Assembly: GCF_036226685.1 (NCBI RefSeq) | Contig: NZ_CP109009.1 | Location: forward strand, 8,025,501-8,089,500 | DNA length: 64,000 bases | From: Streptomyces sp. NBC_00690 | GTDB lineage: Bacteria > Actinomycetota > Actinomycetes > Streptomycetales > Streptomycetaceae | Reading direction: 5' to 3' | Part shown: piece after piece, positions 31,197 to 39,704 of the stretch | How the letters are laid out: each line of letters begins with the position of its first letter | Position numbering within the stretch: the stretch's first letter is position 1 | Position numbers and translations under genes: made by a program | Notes under the pieces: generated by a model | What the model saw: only the letters and a program-made list of their open reading frames with translations | Database searches by the model: none | Told to the model about the DNA's origin: nothing

Positions 31197-32471
31197 TCAG
31201 ACCAACAACGGCCCGCCGCAGCGTGTCGCACCCTCCTTCATGGCGATGAGGTTCGCCACCACGTAGGAGATGTTGTTCGAGGAGTGCCACTCGGTCGGGA
31301 AGTACGTCACCAGTCGGGAACTCTGGAAGCGCGCCTCGATCTCGGGGACGAAGGTCCGGTACTGGTTGTCCGTGTAGTACCAGAAGGAGTTCTCGTTGTA
31401 GAACGCGACGTGGGTGGGGTCCTGGTAGGCCCCGCGCCCGTCCGAGCTAGGTGTCGTGGTCAGCAGCATTCCACCGGGTGCCAGCAGCCGGTACAGCTCG
31501 TTGATCAGCGGCACCTTCGCAGGCACGTGCTCCAGGAAGTCCACCGCGCGGATCAGCCCGACCGAGTTATCCGGCAGGTCCAGTGGGTCGGGCAGCGTCG
31601 CCACGATGTCCACGCCCTCCCCCGGGTGCTGGTCCACACCGAGATAGCCCGGAGGCTTTCGGTGGGCCGCGCCCAGGTCCAGCGCGAGCAGCCCATGGCG
31701 CCGGCTCCAGGCCAGGGCATTGGCTTCGACGTACTTGTCGTAGAGGGCGACCGTCTCCTGCTGGATGTGTGCGTTGACCTCTGCGTCGCGTTGGGTGTTT
31801 CCCGCGTGCATACGCTGGAGGTAGAGGCAGCTCTTGATGTGATGGAAGTCGCCCACCTGGAACAGTCGACACATCAGGTCCTGGTCGTCCAGGACCGAAC
31901 GGGTGGCGTCGTAGCCACCGACCTTCGTATAGGCGTCCTTGCGGAACGCGCGCACGTGGTTGGGCGCGTACCAGATGTACGAGACGTTGTGCGGCGTCGG
32001 CGCCATGGTCTTCGCGGCCAGCAGTTGCCGTCCGTCGACGAGCACCTCCTCGTACTGCCAGCCGTACGTCTCGTTGAACCGGGTGTCGTCCCGCCCGCCG
32101 TCCTCGGTGATCTGGGCGGTGTTGCTGTAGACGAAGACGGCGTCCGGGTTCTCGTCGAACGCCTTCCCCAGCTCGGCCAGACAGTCGCGGGCCAGCAGGT
32201 CGTCATGGTCGAGCTCCACCAGGATCTCGCCGCGGGCCAGTTCGCAGGCCCTGCGCTTCGTCGCGCCGACGCCCCGGATGTCGTCGGCGATCTCCACGCG
32301 GATCCGCTCGTCGGGTTGCTCTGGCCGCCACCGGGCGCCGTTGTTGAGGAGGACGACCCACTCCCAGTCCTGACAGGACTGTGCCTGAAGCGTCGTCAGG
32401 CACTCGTCCAGGAATCGTGGGCGGTGGCTGGGGGTGAAGACGGAGAACTTGGGTGTCGCGGTCGATGCCAT
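31197..32471 (-). CDS. Fused family-2 glycosyltransferase and SAM methyltransferase
   Basis: This 424-residue protein joins two enzymes. Residues about 8-250 are a GT-A glycosyltransferase (FSVFTPSHRPRFLDECLTTL, then VELDHDDLLARD with the metal-binding DxD-type motif, and KVGGYDATRSVLDDQDLMCRL). Residues about 260-415 are a class I methyltransferase-like domain (LLALDLGAAHRKPPGYLGVD, AVDFLEHVPAK, LLAPGGMLLTTTPS). The fusion would transfer a sugar and methylate it or the growing chain end. It follows the TPR gene by 21 bases and faces rfbD. Which sugar it handles is unknown; rhamnose is possible from position. Confidence 0.85.
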   Translation of the reverse strand: MASTATPKFSVFTPSHRPRFLDECLTTLQAQSCQDWEWVVLLNNGARWRPEQPDERIRVEIADDIRGVGATKRRACELARGEILVELDHDDLLARDCLAELGKAFDENPDAVFVYSNTAQITEDGGRDDTRFNETYGWQYEEVLVDGRQLLAAKTMAPTPHNVSYIWYAPNHVRAFRKDAYTKVGGYDATRSVLDDQDLMCRLFQVGDFHHIKSCLYLQRMHAGNTQRDAEVNAHIQQETVALYDKYVEANALAWSRRHGLLALDLGAAHRKPPGYLGVDQHPGEGVDIVATLPDPLDLPDNSVGLIRAVDFLEHVPAKVPLINELYRLLAPGGMLLTTTPSSDGRGAYQDPTHVAFYNENSFWYYTDNQYRTFVPEIEARFQSSRLVTYFPTEWHSSNNISYVVANLIAMKEGATRCGGPLLV

Positions 32472-32492
32472 GGGAAGATACCTGCCTGGGGT

Positions 32493-33128
32493 CTAGGAGC
32501 TCTCGGTGGTTTCGGTGGTTTCGGTGCTCTCGTCGGGCGCGCGGTAGGGTGCGGCCGACCCTCCGAATGCCTCCGGTACGTGGGAGTGCAGGGACGGGTC
32601 GAGCTCGACTGCTTGGTGGTAGGCGGCCCGCGCCTGCTTGTCCAGACCCTTCCGGGCCAGCGTCTCGCCGATGTGGAAATGGGCGGTGGACGCCTTCGGG
32701 TCGGCGGCGACGGCCCGCCGCAGGAGGTTGAGTGCCGCGTCGGGATCACCCGTCTCCAGCAACAGGGCCTTGTTGAAGAGGGCAGAGGTGTATGACGAGT
32801 CGGTCTTCAGCGCCGTGTCGTAGGCGTGGTGGGCGTCCGCCTGGCGGCCCTCGTTCTGGGCGAGGACGCCGAGGTTGTACCAGGCGAACTTGTTCTTCGG
32901 GTCCAGGGCCAGGACCCGTTTGAAGGTCACTTTCGCGTTGGGAATGTCCTGGTGACGGATCTGCAACAGACCGGATTCCAACAAGGCGTCGGCCGCCAGC
33001 ATCTTGCCGTTCGCATGGTCGAGCACGGCATCGTTCGATGTCGGGTCCGCATGCGTCGTGACGGCCCAGACGACCGCGCCGGTGGCGAGCGTGAGCGCCA
33101 CCCCGACTCCCGTCCACATTCTTCTCAT
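32493..33128 (-). CDS. TPR-repeat protein with N-terminal membrane anchor
   Basis: This 211-residue protein begins with a single hydrophobic segment (about 5-25, WTGVGVALTLATGAVVWAV) that is a signal anchor or signal peptide. Four tetratricopeptide-type repeats follow (about 40-180), with the family pattern seen in KFAWYNLGVLAQNEGRQADAHHAYDTAL and STAHFHIGETLARKGLDKQARAAYHQAVELDP. The tail is acidic and Thr-rich (STETTETTESS). It would serve as a scaffold on the outside of the membrane for the glycan machinery. It is cotranscribed with the glycosyltransferase-methyltransferase. The ribosome binding site is weak. Confidence 0.8.
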   Translation of the reverse strand: MRRMWTGVGVALTLATGAVVWAVTTHADPTSNDAVLDHANGKMLAADALLESGLLQIRHQDIPNAKVTFKRVLALDPKNKFAWYNLGVLAQNEGRQADAHHAYDTALKTDSSYTSALFNKALLLETGDPDAALNLLRRAVAADPKASTAHFHIGETLARKGLDKQARAAYHQAVELDPSLHSHVPEAFGGSAAPYRAPDESTETTETTESS

Positions 33129-33567
33129 TTATCACCATTCATTTCGATGTGGTATACGGCGGTCAAAGTAGCGACGCGCCTGCCTCACCGTCGTCTCACA
33201 CGGGCTCTGCCCACCGCAGACCACCCGAACGTACGCAGCACCCGGCCGCCCCCGCCCCCACACCCCGGCGTGCCGCAGTGGGTCGACGAGACCGGCACAC
33301 TTGAAGCCGCTCGCGAGGATGGCCGGTTTTCCGGCATGCGAGGGTGTCCTTCTCGACCGGGGTCACCCACGTTGCAGATCACCCGCCGAGCCGACGGCGT
33401 TGAAGGCGCGGCCGAACCGGTGGTGTGCTCGGAATCCTGATCACCGCAGTGCAGCGGCGTCTAGGTCCTGCCCTGGCGGATGGCCTGCTCAAAGCCTTCG
33501 ATGCCGCCCTCTGGCCAGCAGCGCTTGCTCAGGCATCGATCCTGGCGGGGGAGTGGCACACATGGCC
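33129..33567. other. Intergenic region, nothing recognised
   Basis: These 439 bases lie between the start of the TPR gene and the terminator of the next leftward gene. Frames on both strands lack coding character. The promoter of the TPR gene should be near its right-hand neighbour side. Confidence 0.5.
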
Positions 33568-33601
33568 GGGAGGAGCGGCGGATCACTCCGCCGCTCCTCC
33601 C
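33568..33601 (-). terminator. Perfect hairpin terminator after the methyltransferase gene
   Basis: A perfect 15-bp inverted repeat (33568-33582 and 33587-33601) with a TCAC loop lies 40 bases beyond the stop of the methyltransferase gene at 33641. Confidence 0.8.
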
Positions 33602-33640
33602 ACCGCCCGTTTCGATCGCCAAGCAGAAGCCTTTTGAGGG

Positions 33641-34384
33641 TCAAGCCCCCTTCTCGAAGACGAGCACCTCCGTCGAGGCGATGCCCATGGGTGCCAGGAA
33701 GCTGGCCTTCAGTCGGCAGCCGAGGGTGGCGAAGAGGTCCACGCAGGTCCGACGAGGCATGGCTGCCGGGTAGGAGCCGTGACCCGCGCCGCCCTGCGTA
33801 GCCCAGGCGCGTACCCCGGCCGGGTCCAGGCAGGTCTCCGTCATGACGTCGAAGACGATCCGACCACCGGGCCGCGTCACGCGTGCCATTTCGAAGAAGT
33901 AGCGGGAGGCACAGAGGAAGGTCACTGTGTTGAAGACCTTGTGGGCCTGAACCAGGTCGACGCTTTCGTCGGGTGTCGGGGCGAGACTGGATCCGGCAGT
34001 CGGTTGGGCGACCACGCTGAAAGTCTCCACCAGGTAGTTCGCCCAGGGCGCTGCCGTCTCATAGATCTCGTAGCGGTCTGGTGAACACTCCTTGAGCGTC
34101 TTCTCCAGGTACCGTCCGGACCCGGGGCCGATCTCCAGCACCGTGTTCGGCTTGGCGGCGAAGACGCCGAGAGCGCCTAGTTCATCGATGGTGGACTGGG
34201 TGGCGCCGGGCGTCCCGTTCATGACCTGGTCGATGTGGTCACCGACCGACAGACCGGCCGCCCGCGCCGCCCGCATCGTTGCTTCGAACGGGATGAAGTC
34301 GTCGACCCCTCCCAAGTTGTTGGTGCTGCGCACGATGTCGAATCCAGCGCGCCCCAAGAGCCGCTTGATCCCCGACTTCAACAC
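33641..34384 (-). CDS. Class I SAM-dependent methyltransferase
   Basis: The GTG at 34384 has AGGAG seven bases upstream, which decides the start over a longer frame to 34438. The 247-residue product has a short N-terminal extension, a SAM-binding motif I VLEIGPGSGRYLE at about 101-113, and motif-II/III-like stretches ending in RVTRPGGRIVFDVM. The core is of the type found in polysaccharide loci, where such enzymes O-methylate sugars. It is transcribed leftward with its own terminator and its own upstream region, separate from the main operon. The substrate is unknown. Confidence 0.82.
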   Translation of the reverse strand: MLKSGIKRLLGRAGFDIVRSTNNLGGVDDFIPFEATMRAARAAGLSVGDHIDQVMNGTPGATQSTIDELGALGVFAAKPNTVLEIGPGSGRYLEKTLKECSPDRYEIYETAAPWANYLVETFSVVAQPTAGSSLAPTPDESVDLVQAHKVFNTVTFLCASRYFFEMARVTRPGGRIVFDVMTETCLDPAGVRAWATQGGAGHGSYPAAMPRRTCVDLFATLGCRLKASFLAPMGIASTEVLVFEKGA

Positions 34385-34900
34385 TGACGTTCTCCTGTCT
34401 GCTGCCTTCACCAGGCATGCTCCCCAGGCCGTCTGCACCTCTCGGTGTCAGCATAGGATCGCGGACGCGGACGCGCAGTGGGACGGCCAATTCGCTACAC
34501 AGCAGTGCGAAGGCCGGTTCACGATGACAGGGTCGTATCACCGAAATGCGTCCCCATGGAGGCTTCATCGTCGGCGGCGCGGAACCCGGCTGACGTAACC
34601 AGCGCCCCTCCCGACCGCGCCAACGTACCCTGCACCATGACCAGTTTGAGAACCGGGTCGGCATGTAGGGATCGATTCTGAGGTGATGGGGATCTCGGTT
34701 GCTTTGGGGCCTATACCGGATGGTGGGCGACCGAGCGGCCCGTTGGTCGTTGCGGCGGGTCACCGGATCGACAGACCGTTGATGCACGGTGGGAGCCGGC
34801 TGGTGGAGCATGCGCTCGTTGGACCGGACGCCGGTGGCCGCACCCATGCCGACCACCCATCACAACAAGCCACCCTCAGCCGACCGGAAGCGGTGGACAG
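34385..34900. other. Divergent intergenic region
   Basis: These 516 bases lie between the leftward methyltransferase and the rightward PAP2 gene. No gene or clear operator was recognised. Confidence 0.5.
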
Positions 34901-35557
34901 GTGACCGGCCGCCCGCCGTCCGCGGTACTCCCCCCGGCACTGCGTGCATGGCTCGGGCTGATCGCGGCCCTCGCCACCCTGACGGCCGTTGCGGTCGCTG
35001 TCCTGTATGCAGGCCACGACCAGCCCGGCACGATGGACGCATGGATCCAACCGGCGGTGGACGGTGTGCAGCAGCCCTGGCGGAATGTCGCTCTGGCCAC
35101 GGACTTCCTGGGTGAGCCCGCGGGAGCGGCGGTGCTGGTCCTCGGCGCAGTGACCTGCTGTCTGTTGCTTCGGCGACCCCGCGCGGCGGTACTCATCGTT
35201 GTCGGCGCCGGCCTCACCGTGGGGGCGACGAAGCTGCTCAAGCCCCTGGTGGGACGCACCATCCACGGCGACCACCTGGCCTACCCGAGCGGGCACACCG
35301 CCTTCTTCACCGCGCTCGCCCTCATGGTGGCGCTGCTCGCGATCGGCCGGCTCGACCTCGGCAGGACGGGCAGCACCCTCTTCGTACTCGCCGCGGCGCT
35401 GGTTGCCGGCGCAGCCATGGGGTGGGCCCAGATCGCTCTGGGGGCGCACTACCCGACCGATGTCCTCGGGGGCTGGTGCACCGCGCTGGCAGTGGTACCG
35501 GCGACCGCGTGGCTGGTCGATCGGATGGCTGACGCCGGCCGGCAGGGGCGCCGCTGA
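34901..35557 (+). CDS. PAP2-family membrane phosphatase (probable undecaprenyl-PP phosphatase)
   Basis: This 218-residue protein has about five or six transmembrane helices and the three PAP2 motifs: KLLKPLVGRTIHGD (105-120 region), YPSGHT and AQIALGAHYPTDVLGG with catalytic histidines. Such enzymes remove phosphate from lipid pyrophosphates outside the membrane. In a Wzx/Wzy pathway it would recycle the undecaprenyl pyrophosphate carrier released on polymerisation. It is the only rightward gene among the leftward polysaccharide genes and ends 7 bases before the stop of the aminotransferase gene. The GTG start has only a weak GGA upstream. Confidence 0.85.
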   Translation: MTGRPPSAVLPPALRAWLGLIAALATLTAVAVAVLYAGHDQPGTMDAWIQPAVDGVQQPWRNVALATDFLGEPAGAAVLVLGAVTCCLLLRRPRAAVLIVVGAGLTVGATKLLKPLVGRTIHGDHLAYPSGHTAFFTALALMVALLAIGRLDLGRTGSTLFVLAAALVAGAAMGWAQIALGAHYPTDVLGGWCTALAVVPATAWLVDRMADAGRQGRR

Positions 35558-35564
35558 CGTCACC

Positions 35565-36947
35565 TCATGCGAGGCGTCGGAACACGGGCTTCACCGGTTG
35601 CCCGGCCAGCCAGGGAGTGGGGTCACCGGCGTCCAGTGCCTTCCGGTACACCGCACATGCCTGGGCCACCGTGTCGATGGTGTGGTCGATGTCGGCGTCG
35701 TCGAGCGCGCTGCTCACCACGAACGACGGGGCGAGCACCCCGCCCATGAGGAGTTGGCGCAGGAACAGGGTCCGGTACTCCTGCGAAGGCTTCCGGTTCT
35801 CGTCGAGGGTGGCGAAGACCAGGTTGCTGGCCCGGCCCCGGACGACGATGTGGTCACCGACGCCCATGCTGGCCGCCGCTTCGCGCACTCCGGCCGCCAA
35901 CCGCTCCCCGAGGGCGTGCAATTGCGCGGTGACACCTTCCTCGACATAGGTGGTCAGCACGGCCATCGCGGCGGCCAGCGAGTGTGTTTCCGCACCGTGC
36001 GTGGTGGACAACAGGAACACTCGGTCGCCGGAGTGACGCAGCCCGCCCCGCTCCATGAGCTCACGGCGTCCGGCCAGCGCGGAGACGGCGAACCCGTTGC
36101 CCAGTGCCTTGCCGAACGTGGAGAGATCGGGGACGACGCCGTACAGGCCCTGCGCACCCGCCTCGGACCAGCGGAGGCCGGTGATCATCTCGTCGAAGAT
36201 CAGTACGCAGCCGTGCCGGTGGGCCAACTCTCTTAGCCCGGCCAGATATCCGGCAGTGGGGTCCTCCTCGCCGGAGCGAAGGGAAGAACCGGGCGAGGAC
36301 CCGGTGTGGTCGGCGGGTTCGAGGATCAGACAGGCGACCTCGCCCTGATACCGGGTGAGCAACTCCTCCGTGGCGGCCAGGTCCCCGTAGGGGAATGCCA
36401 CGGTGAGCTCGGTGGTCGCCGCCGGAATCCCCGCGGACATCGGCGTGGTGCCGATGAACCAGTCGTCGACGGAGTAGAACGGATGATCGCCGCAGATGGC
36501 CACCCGTTGGCGCCCGGTGACGGCGCGGGCGAGGCGCACCGCGGCCGTGGTGGCGTCGGAGCCGTTCTTCGTGAACTTCACCATCTCTGCGGTCGGCACG
36601 GTGGCCAGGAAGCGTTCCGCTGCCTCGACCTCCACGATGGACGGCCGGACGAAGTTGCTGCCACGGTCGAGTTCCCGCCGCACCGCCTCGATCACGCGTG
36701 GATGGGCGTGGCCGAGACTGACCGAACGCAGTCCGGAGCCGTACTCGATGTAGCGGTTGCCGTCGACGTCCCACACATGGGCGCCGTGGCCGTGACTGAT
36801 GATCGGGGCCAGGTTCTCGGGGTACTGGTCGTCGCCCTTGGCGTAGGTGTGCGCGCCCCCGGGGACCAGGGCGTGCAGCCGCTCGTTCGCGAGCCGAGAC
36901 CGGGGCAGGAGGAACTCTTCGGTGCCTGCGATGCCTTGGGTGTACAC
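35565..36947 (-). CDS. Class III PLP aminotransferase, glutamate-1-semialdehyde aminomutase-like
   Basis: The GTG at 36947, preceded by GAGGG, gives 460 residues; the longer frame overlaps the epimerase gene. The fold-I PLP enzyme shows MVKFTKNGSDATTAAVRLARAVTGR, CVLIFDEMITGLRW (PLP-binding Asp) and TFGKALGNGFAVSALAG (Schiff-base Lys). Motifs match the glutamate-1-semialdehyde aminomutase branch. In this setting the substrate is more likely a keto-sugar or a small acyl precursor of a sugar side-group than a tetrapyrrole precursor. It is the last gene of the 21-gene operon, 8 bases after the epimerase gene. Confidence 0.85.
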   Translation of the reverse strand: MYTQGIAGTEEFLLPRSRLANERLHALVPGGAHTYAKGDDQYPENLAPIISHGHGAHVWDVDGNRYIEYGSGLRSVSLGHAHPRVIEAVRRELDRGSNFVRPSIVEVEAAERFLATVPTAEMVKFTKNGSDATTAAVRLARAVTGRQRVAICGDHPFYSVDDWFIGTTPMSAGIPAATTELTVAFPYGDLAATEELLTRYQGEVACLILEPADHTGSSPGSSLRSGEEDPTAGYLAGLRELAHRHGCVLIFDEMITGLRWSEAGAQGLYGVVPDLSTFGKALGNGFAVSALAGRRELMERGGLRHSGDRVFLLSTTHGAETHSLAAAMAVLTTYVEEGVTAQLHALGERLAAGVREAAASMGVGDHIVVRGRASNLVFATLDENRKPSQEYRTLFLRQLLMGGVLAPSFVVSSALDDADIDHTIDTVAQACAVYRKALDAGDPTPWLAGQPVKPVFRRLA

Positions 36948-36955
36948 GCCGACCC

Positions 36956-37507
36956 TCAACTCTTCTGGTGCTGGAGGACCTCGGCGAGGCTCGGCGCCTC
37001 CCGGTCCCGTGCGGACATCGATGTGACCGGCAGCGGCCAGGGAATGGCGAGCTCCGGGTCGTCGAAGGCGATCGTCACGTCCTCGGTCGGGTTGTGCGGG
37101 CGGTCGATCCGGTACGAGACGTCCGCGGTCCCGGTCAGTGCCTGGAAGCCGTGCGCGCACCCCGCCGGGATGTACAGGGTCACCTGTGTCTCGCCGGACA
37201 GCTCGAAGAAGGCCCGATTGAGGTAGGTCGGCGAGTCTCTCCGCAGGTCCACGACGACGTCGAAGATCCTCCCGTACGAGCACCGGACCAGCTTGGCCTC
37301 GCCGGCTCCGGAGCGCAGATGCAGGCCGCGCAGCACCCCCTGGACCGAGCGGGAGACGCTGGACTGGACGAAGGCGTCCGGGTCGAGGCCCACCGAGCGG
37401 ACCACGTCGGCGTCGAAGGTGCGGCAGAAGAAGCCGCGCTCGTCGGCGTACGGGGTCGGCTCGAACTGGTATGCGCCGGTGATGGCCGGGACTTCGATCG
37501 CTTTCAT
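36956..37507 (-). CDS. RmlC-like dTDP/CDP-sugar 3,5-epimerase
   Basis: This 183-residue cupin protein shows the RmlC motifs YADERGFFCRTFD, GVLRGLHLR (catalytic His), DVVVDLRRDSPTYL and YIPAGCAHGFQALTGTADVSYRID, and ends with a typical DDPELAIPWPLP. It differs clearly from rfbC at 28658, so it probably acts on a different 4-keto sugar, perhaps the CDP-linked one made by the sub-cassette at 41026-46121. The start overlaps the stop of the pyruvyltransferase gene by four bases. Confidence 0.88.
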   Translation of the reverse strand: MKAIEVPAITGAYQFEPTPYADERGFFCRTFDADVVRSVGLDPDAFVQSSVSRSVQGVLRGLHLRSGAGEAKLVRCSYGRIFDVVVDLRRDSPTYLNRAFFELSGETQVTLYIPAGCAHGFQALTGTADVSYRIDRPHNPTEDVTIAFDDPELAIPWPLPVTSMSARDREAPSLAEVLQHQKS

Positions 37508-38751
37508 GGAGCCTTCCGCAGGGTGGTGGCGTGGGTGTGGTCGGTCGTCGGGAAGAGGACCGCGGTCAAGGCGGTGAACTGGTGCTCAAGGCGCTGGACG
37601 GCGACCGCGTTTCGCTCGATGAGGGTCCGTCGGACCTCAGCCGAGCTCTGCTCAAGTTCCCGGAACTGCTTGAGCAGCCGGTCGGCGTCGACCTCGCGGG
37701 CCGGGTGGCAGTACGCCTCCAGTCCCATCTGAGCCATGAGTGCGTCGCTCTTTGCCGCATAGCTGAGCGAGAGCGTCGGCGTACCGACCTTCAGTGCGCA
37801 GATCAGGTTGTGGTACCGGGTCGCCACCACGGTGTCGGCAGCCGCCATCTCCTTCATCAGATCGGTCACCGAAGACGCCTCGGCAGCGGTGACCAGCGGC
37901 GAGTCCACCGTGTCGAGGATCGAGGCGACCACCGCCGTATCCACCCCGTCGCCGGTGAGCAGTCGGACCGGCCTGCCGTCCTCGACCAGCGCGCGGACGA
38001 AGCGGGTGGTCCCGTCGAGGTAGCGCCGATAGATCTCCTCCGCCCGGGCGCGGTCGTCATTACTGCCGTGGAAGGCCATGACGCCGACGCAGACCGGGCC
38101 CGGCGCCCCCGGGGGCGTGCCGGTCCCGGTCCGGGGCAGTGTCGGCAGCGCGAACGCCAGGTCCGGATAGACCTCGTCACGCGCGGTGTCCACGCCCATC
38201 GCCCGCATCGCGTCGCGGGACGGGGCATCCCGGTACGACCGGTACGTGGCCAGCCGCGCCGACCAGCGCACCAGGGCGCGTGTGGGTCGACTGCCGATCG
38301 CGGCGGCGCCGACGCTGACGAGCGCGACCCGGGTACCGAACAGCCGGCCGCTCGCGCAGAGCAGGAACAGCGAGTAGGGAAAGCCCCACGGCCGCAGTGG
38401 CAGCGTCGCCTCCAGGACGCCCATGCCGGGGATGATCACCACATCGTGCCGGCGCACCCAGGCAGCGGTGCGGAAGGCATCGACGAGTTTGCCCAGGCCC
38501 TTCCCCGCGATCGCGCCCGCACGTGACGCGGTCCGGTACTCCCCGCGGTACCAGTGCAGTCGCGTCGCGGGGATCCCGTACCGGGCCTCGACGACCTCGG
38601 GCCCACCGCACAGCGCGTCCACGACCGCCTCCGGGTGCTTGGCGCGGAGGTACCCGAGCATGGCTTCGAGCGACCCGTCGTTGCCGAGGTTGCCGGAGCC
38701 GAGCAGACCGAACACCCCGACACGCACCGGAGTTCCGTGCGGGGACTTCAT
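37504..38751 (-). CDS. Polysaccharide pyruvyltransferase family protein
   Basis: This 415-residue enzyme belongs to the family that adds a pyruvate ketal from phosphoenolpyruvate to sugars. GVFGLLGSGNLGNDGSLEAML at the N-terminus, GAAAIGSRPTRALVRWSA and the C-terminal VVATRYHNLICALKVGTPTLSLSYAAKSDALM are characteristic. A pyruvate ketal would add negative charge to the polymer. Four-base overlaps with the genes on both sides place it firmly in the main operon. The acceptor sugar is unknown. Confidence 0.88.
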   Translation of the reverse strand: MKSPHGTPVRVGVFGLLGSGNLGNDGSLEAMLGYLRAKHPEAVVDALCGGPEVVEARYGIPATRLHWYRGEYRTASRAGAIAGKGLGKLVDAFRTAAWVRRHDVVIIPGMGVLEATLPLRPWGFPYSLFLLCASGRLFGTRVALVSVGAAAIGSRPTRALVRWSARLATYRSYRDAPSRDAMRAMGVDTARDEVYPDLAFALPTLPRTGTGTPPGAPGPVCVGVMAFHGSNDDRARAEEIYRRYLDGTTRFVRALVEDGRPVRLLTGDGVDTAVVASILDTVDSPLVTAAEASSVTDLMKEMAAADTVVATRYHNLICALKVGTPTLSLSYAAKSDALMAQMGLEAYCHPAREVDADRLLKQFRELEQSSAEVRRTLIERNAVAVQRLEHQFTALTAVLFPTTDHTHATTLRKAP

Positions 38752-39704
38752 GCCTGCCTGCCTTCACGGCCGGCGACGAGGGCGTCGACGGAGACGGTGA
38801 GCCTGCTCGGGTCCACCGGGGCACGGTCCTCGACCCGCTCACCGGCGCCCGGCCGGACCCGGCTGGTCATCCATGCGGCCAGGTGGCCGTAGCACGCCCG
38901 GCGGTCGGCCGGGGACAACGGCGCCCGCCGGATCGCCGCGACGAAGCCCCAGACGTACTCGGCGAGCAGCCGGGGCGTCGGATGCAACGCCCCTGCCCGC
39001 CGCGGGTCCAGATTGACGCACCGGGCGCGCTTGCCCGGGTTCGCCCGCTCGGCGCGGGTGGGGTGGTCGCGGCGGAAGTACATCAACTCCGGCACCTGGT
39101 GGAAGGGCCCGTGCAGGGTGATCTCAGCGACGAACGTGCGGTCCGCGTGGTGGTAGCTGTCGTGCGGCTTCACCCGGCGCAGCACATCGGCCCGCATCAC
39201 CCCGTAGAAGTCGTCGCCACCGGGCTCGAACAGCAGACTGCGAAAGCGCTCCGGAGCGTGCGGCGAGTCGGTGGCGAGCCCGTAGTCGTACGGGACTTTC
39301 ACCTGGCCGTCGCCGTCGATGACCGCCTGGCCGGTGTGGGCGAGAATCACCTCCGGCCGCTCGTCCAACGCCTCCACGCAGCGTTGCAGCAGGTCCCGGG
39401 CGTACAGGTCGTCGTGTGAAGCCCACTTGAACAGCTCGCTGCGGCATTCGGTGAACACATGGTTGTGGTTCGGTGCGGCGCCGATGTTCTTCGGTAGCCG
39501 TACGTACCGGATGCGCGTGTCCTGCGCGGCGTACCGACGGCAGATGTCCTGGGTCCCGTCGGTCGACGCGTTGTCGGACACGACCAGTTCGAAGTCCTCG
39601 TAGGTCTGGCCGAGCAGGGCGTCGAACGCCTCGGCGAGGTACTCCTCGCCGTTGTACACGGGCAGGCCGATGCTCAACCGTGGAATGCGGCGAGATGCGG
39701 TCAT
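38748..39704 (-). CDS. Family-2 glycosyltransferase
   Basis: This 318-residue GT-A enzyme starts with LSIGLPVYNGEEYLAEAFDALLGQTY, followed by ELVVSDNASTDGT (nucleotide binding) and KWASHDDLYARD (DxD-type motif near 95-105). It has no transmembrane helix and would act on the cytoplasmic face, adding one sugar to the lipid-linked repeat unit. It overlaps its neighbours by four bases on both sides. Donor and acceptor are unknown. Confidence 0.92.
   Translation of the reverse strand: MTASRRIPRLSIGLPVYNGEEYLAEAFDALLGQTYEDFELVVSDNASTDGTQDICRRYAAQDTRIRYVRLPKNIGAAPNHNHVFTECRSELFKWASHDDLYARDLLQRCVEALDERPEVILAHTGQAVIDGDGQVKVPYDYGLATDSPHAPERFRSLLFEPGGDDFYGVMRADVLRRVKPHDSYHHADRTFVAEITLHGPFHQVPELMYFRRDHPTRAERANPGKRARCVNLDPRRAGALHPTPRLLAEYVWGFVAAIRRAPLSPADRRACYGHLAAWMTSRVRPGAGERVEDRAPVDPSRLTVSVDALVAGREGRQA

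Noticed and set aside
31284..32795. Long + strand frame (503 codons)
   Set aside because: It is antisense to the glycosyltransferase-methyltransferase fusion and the TPR gene.
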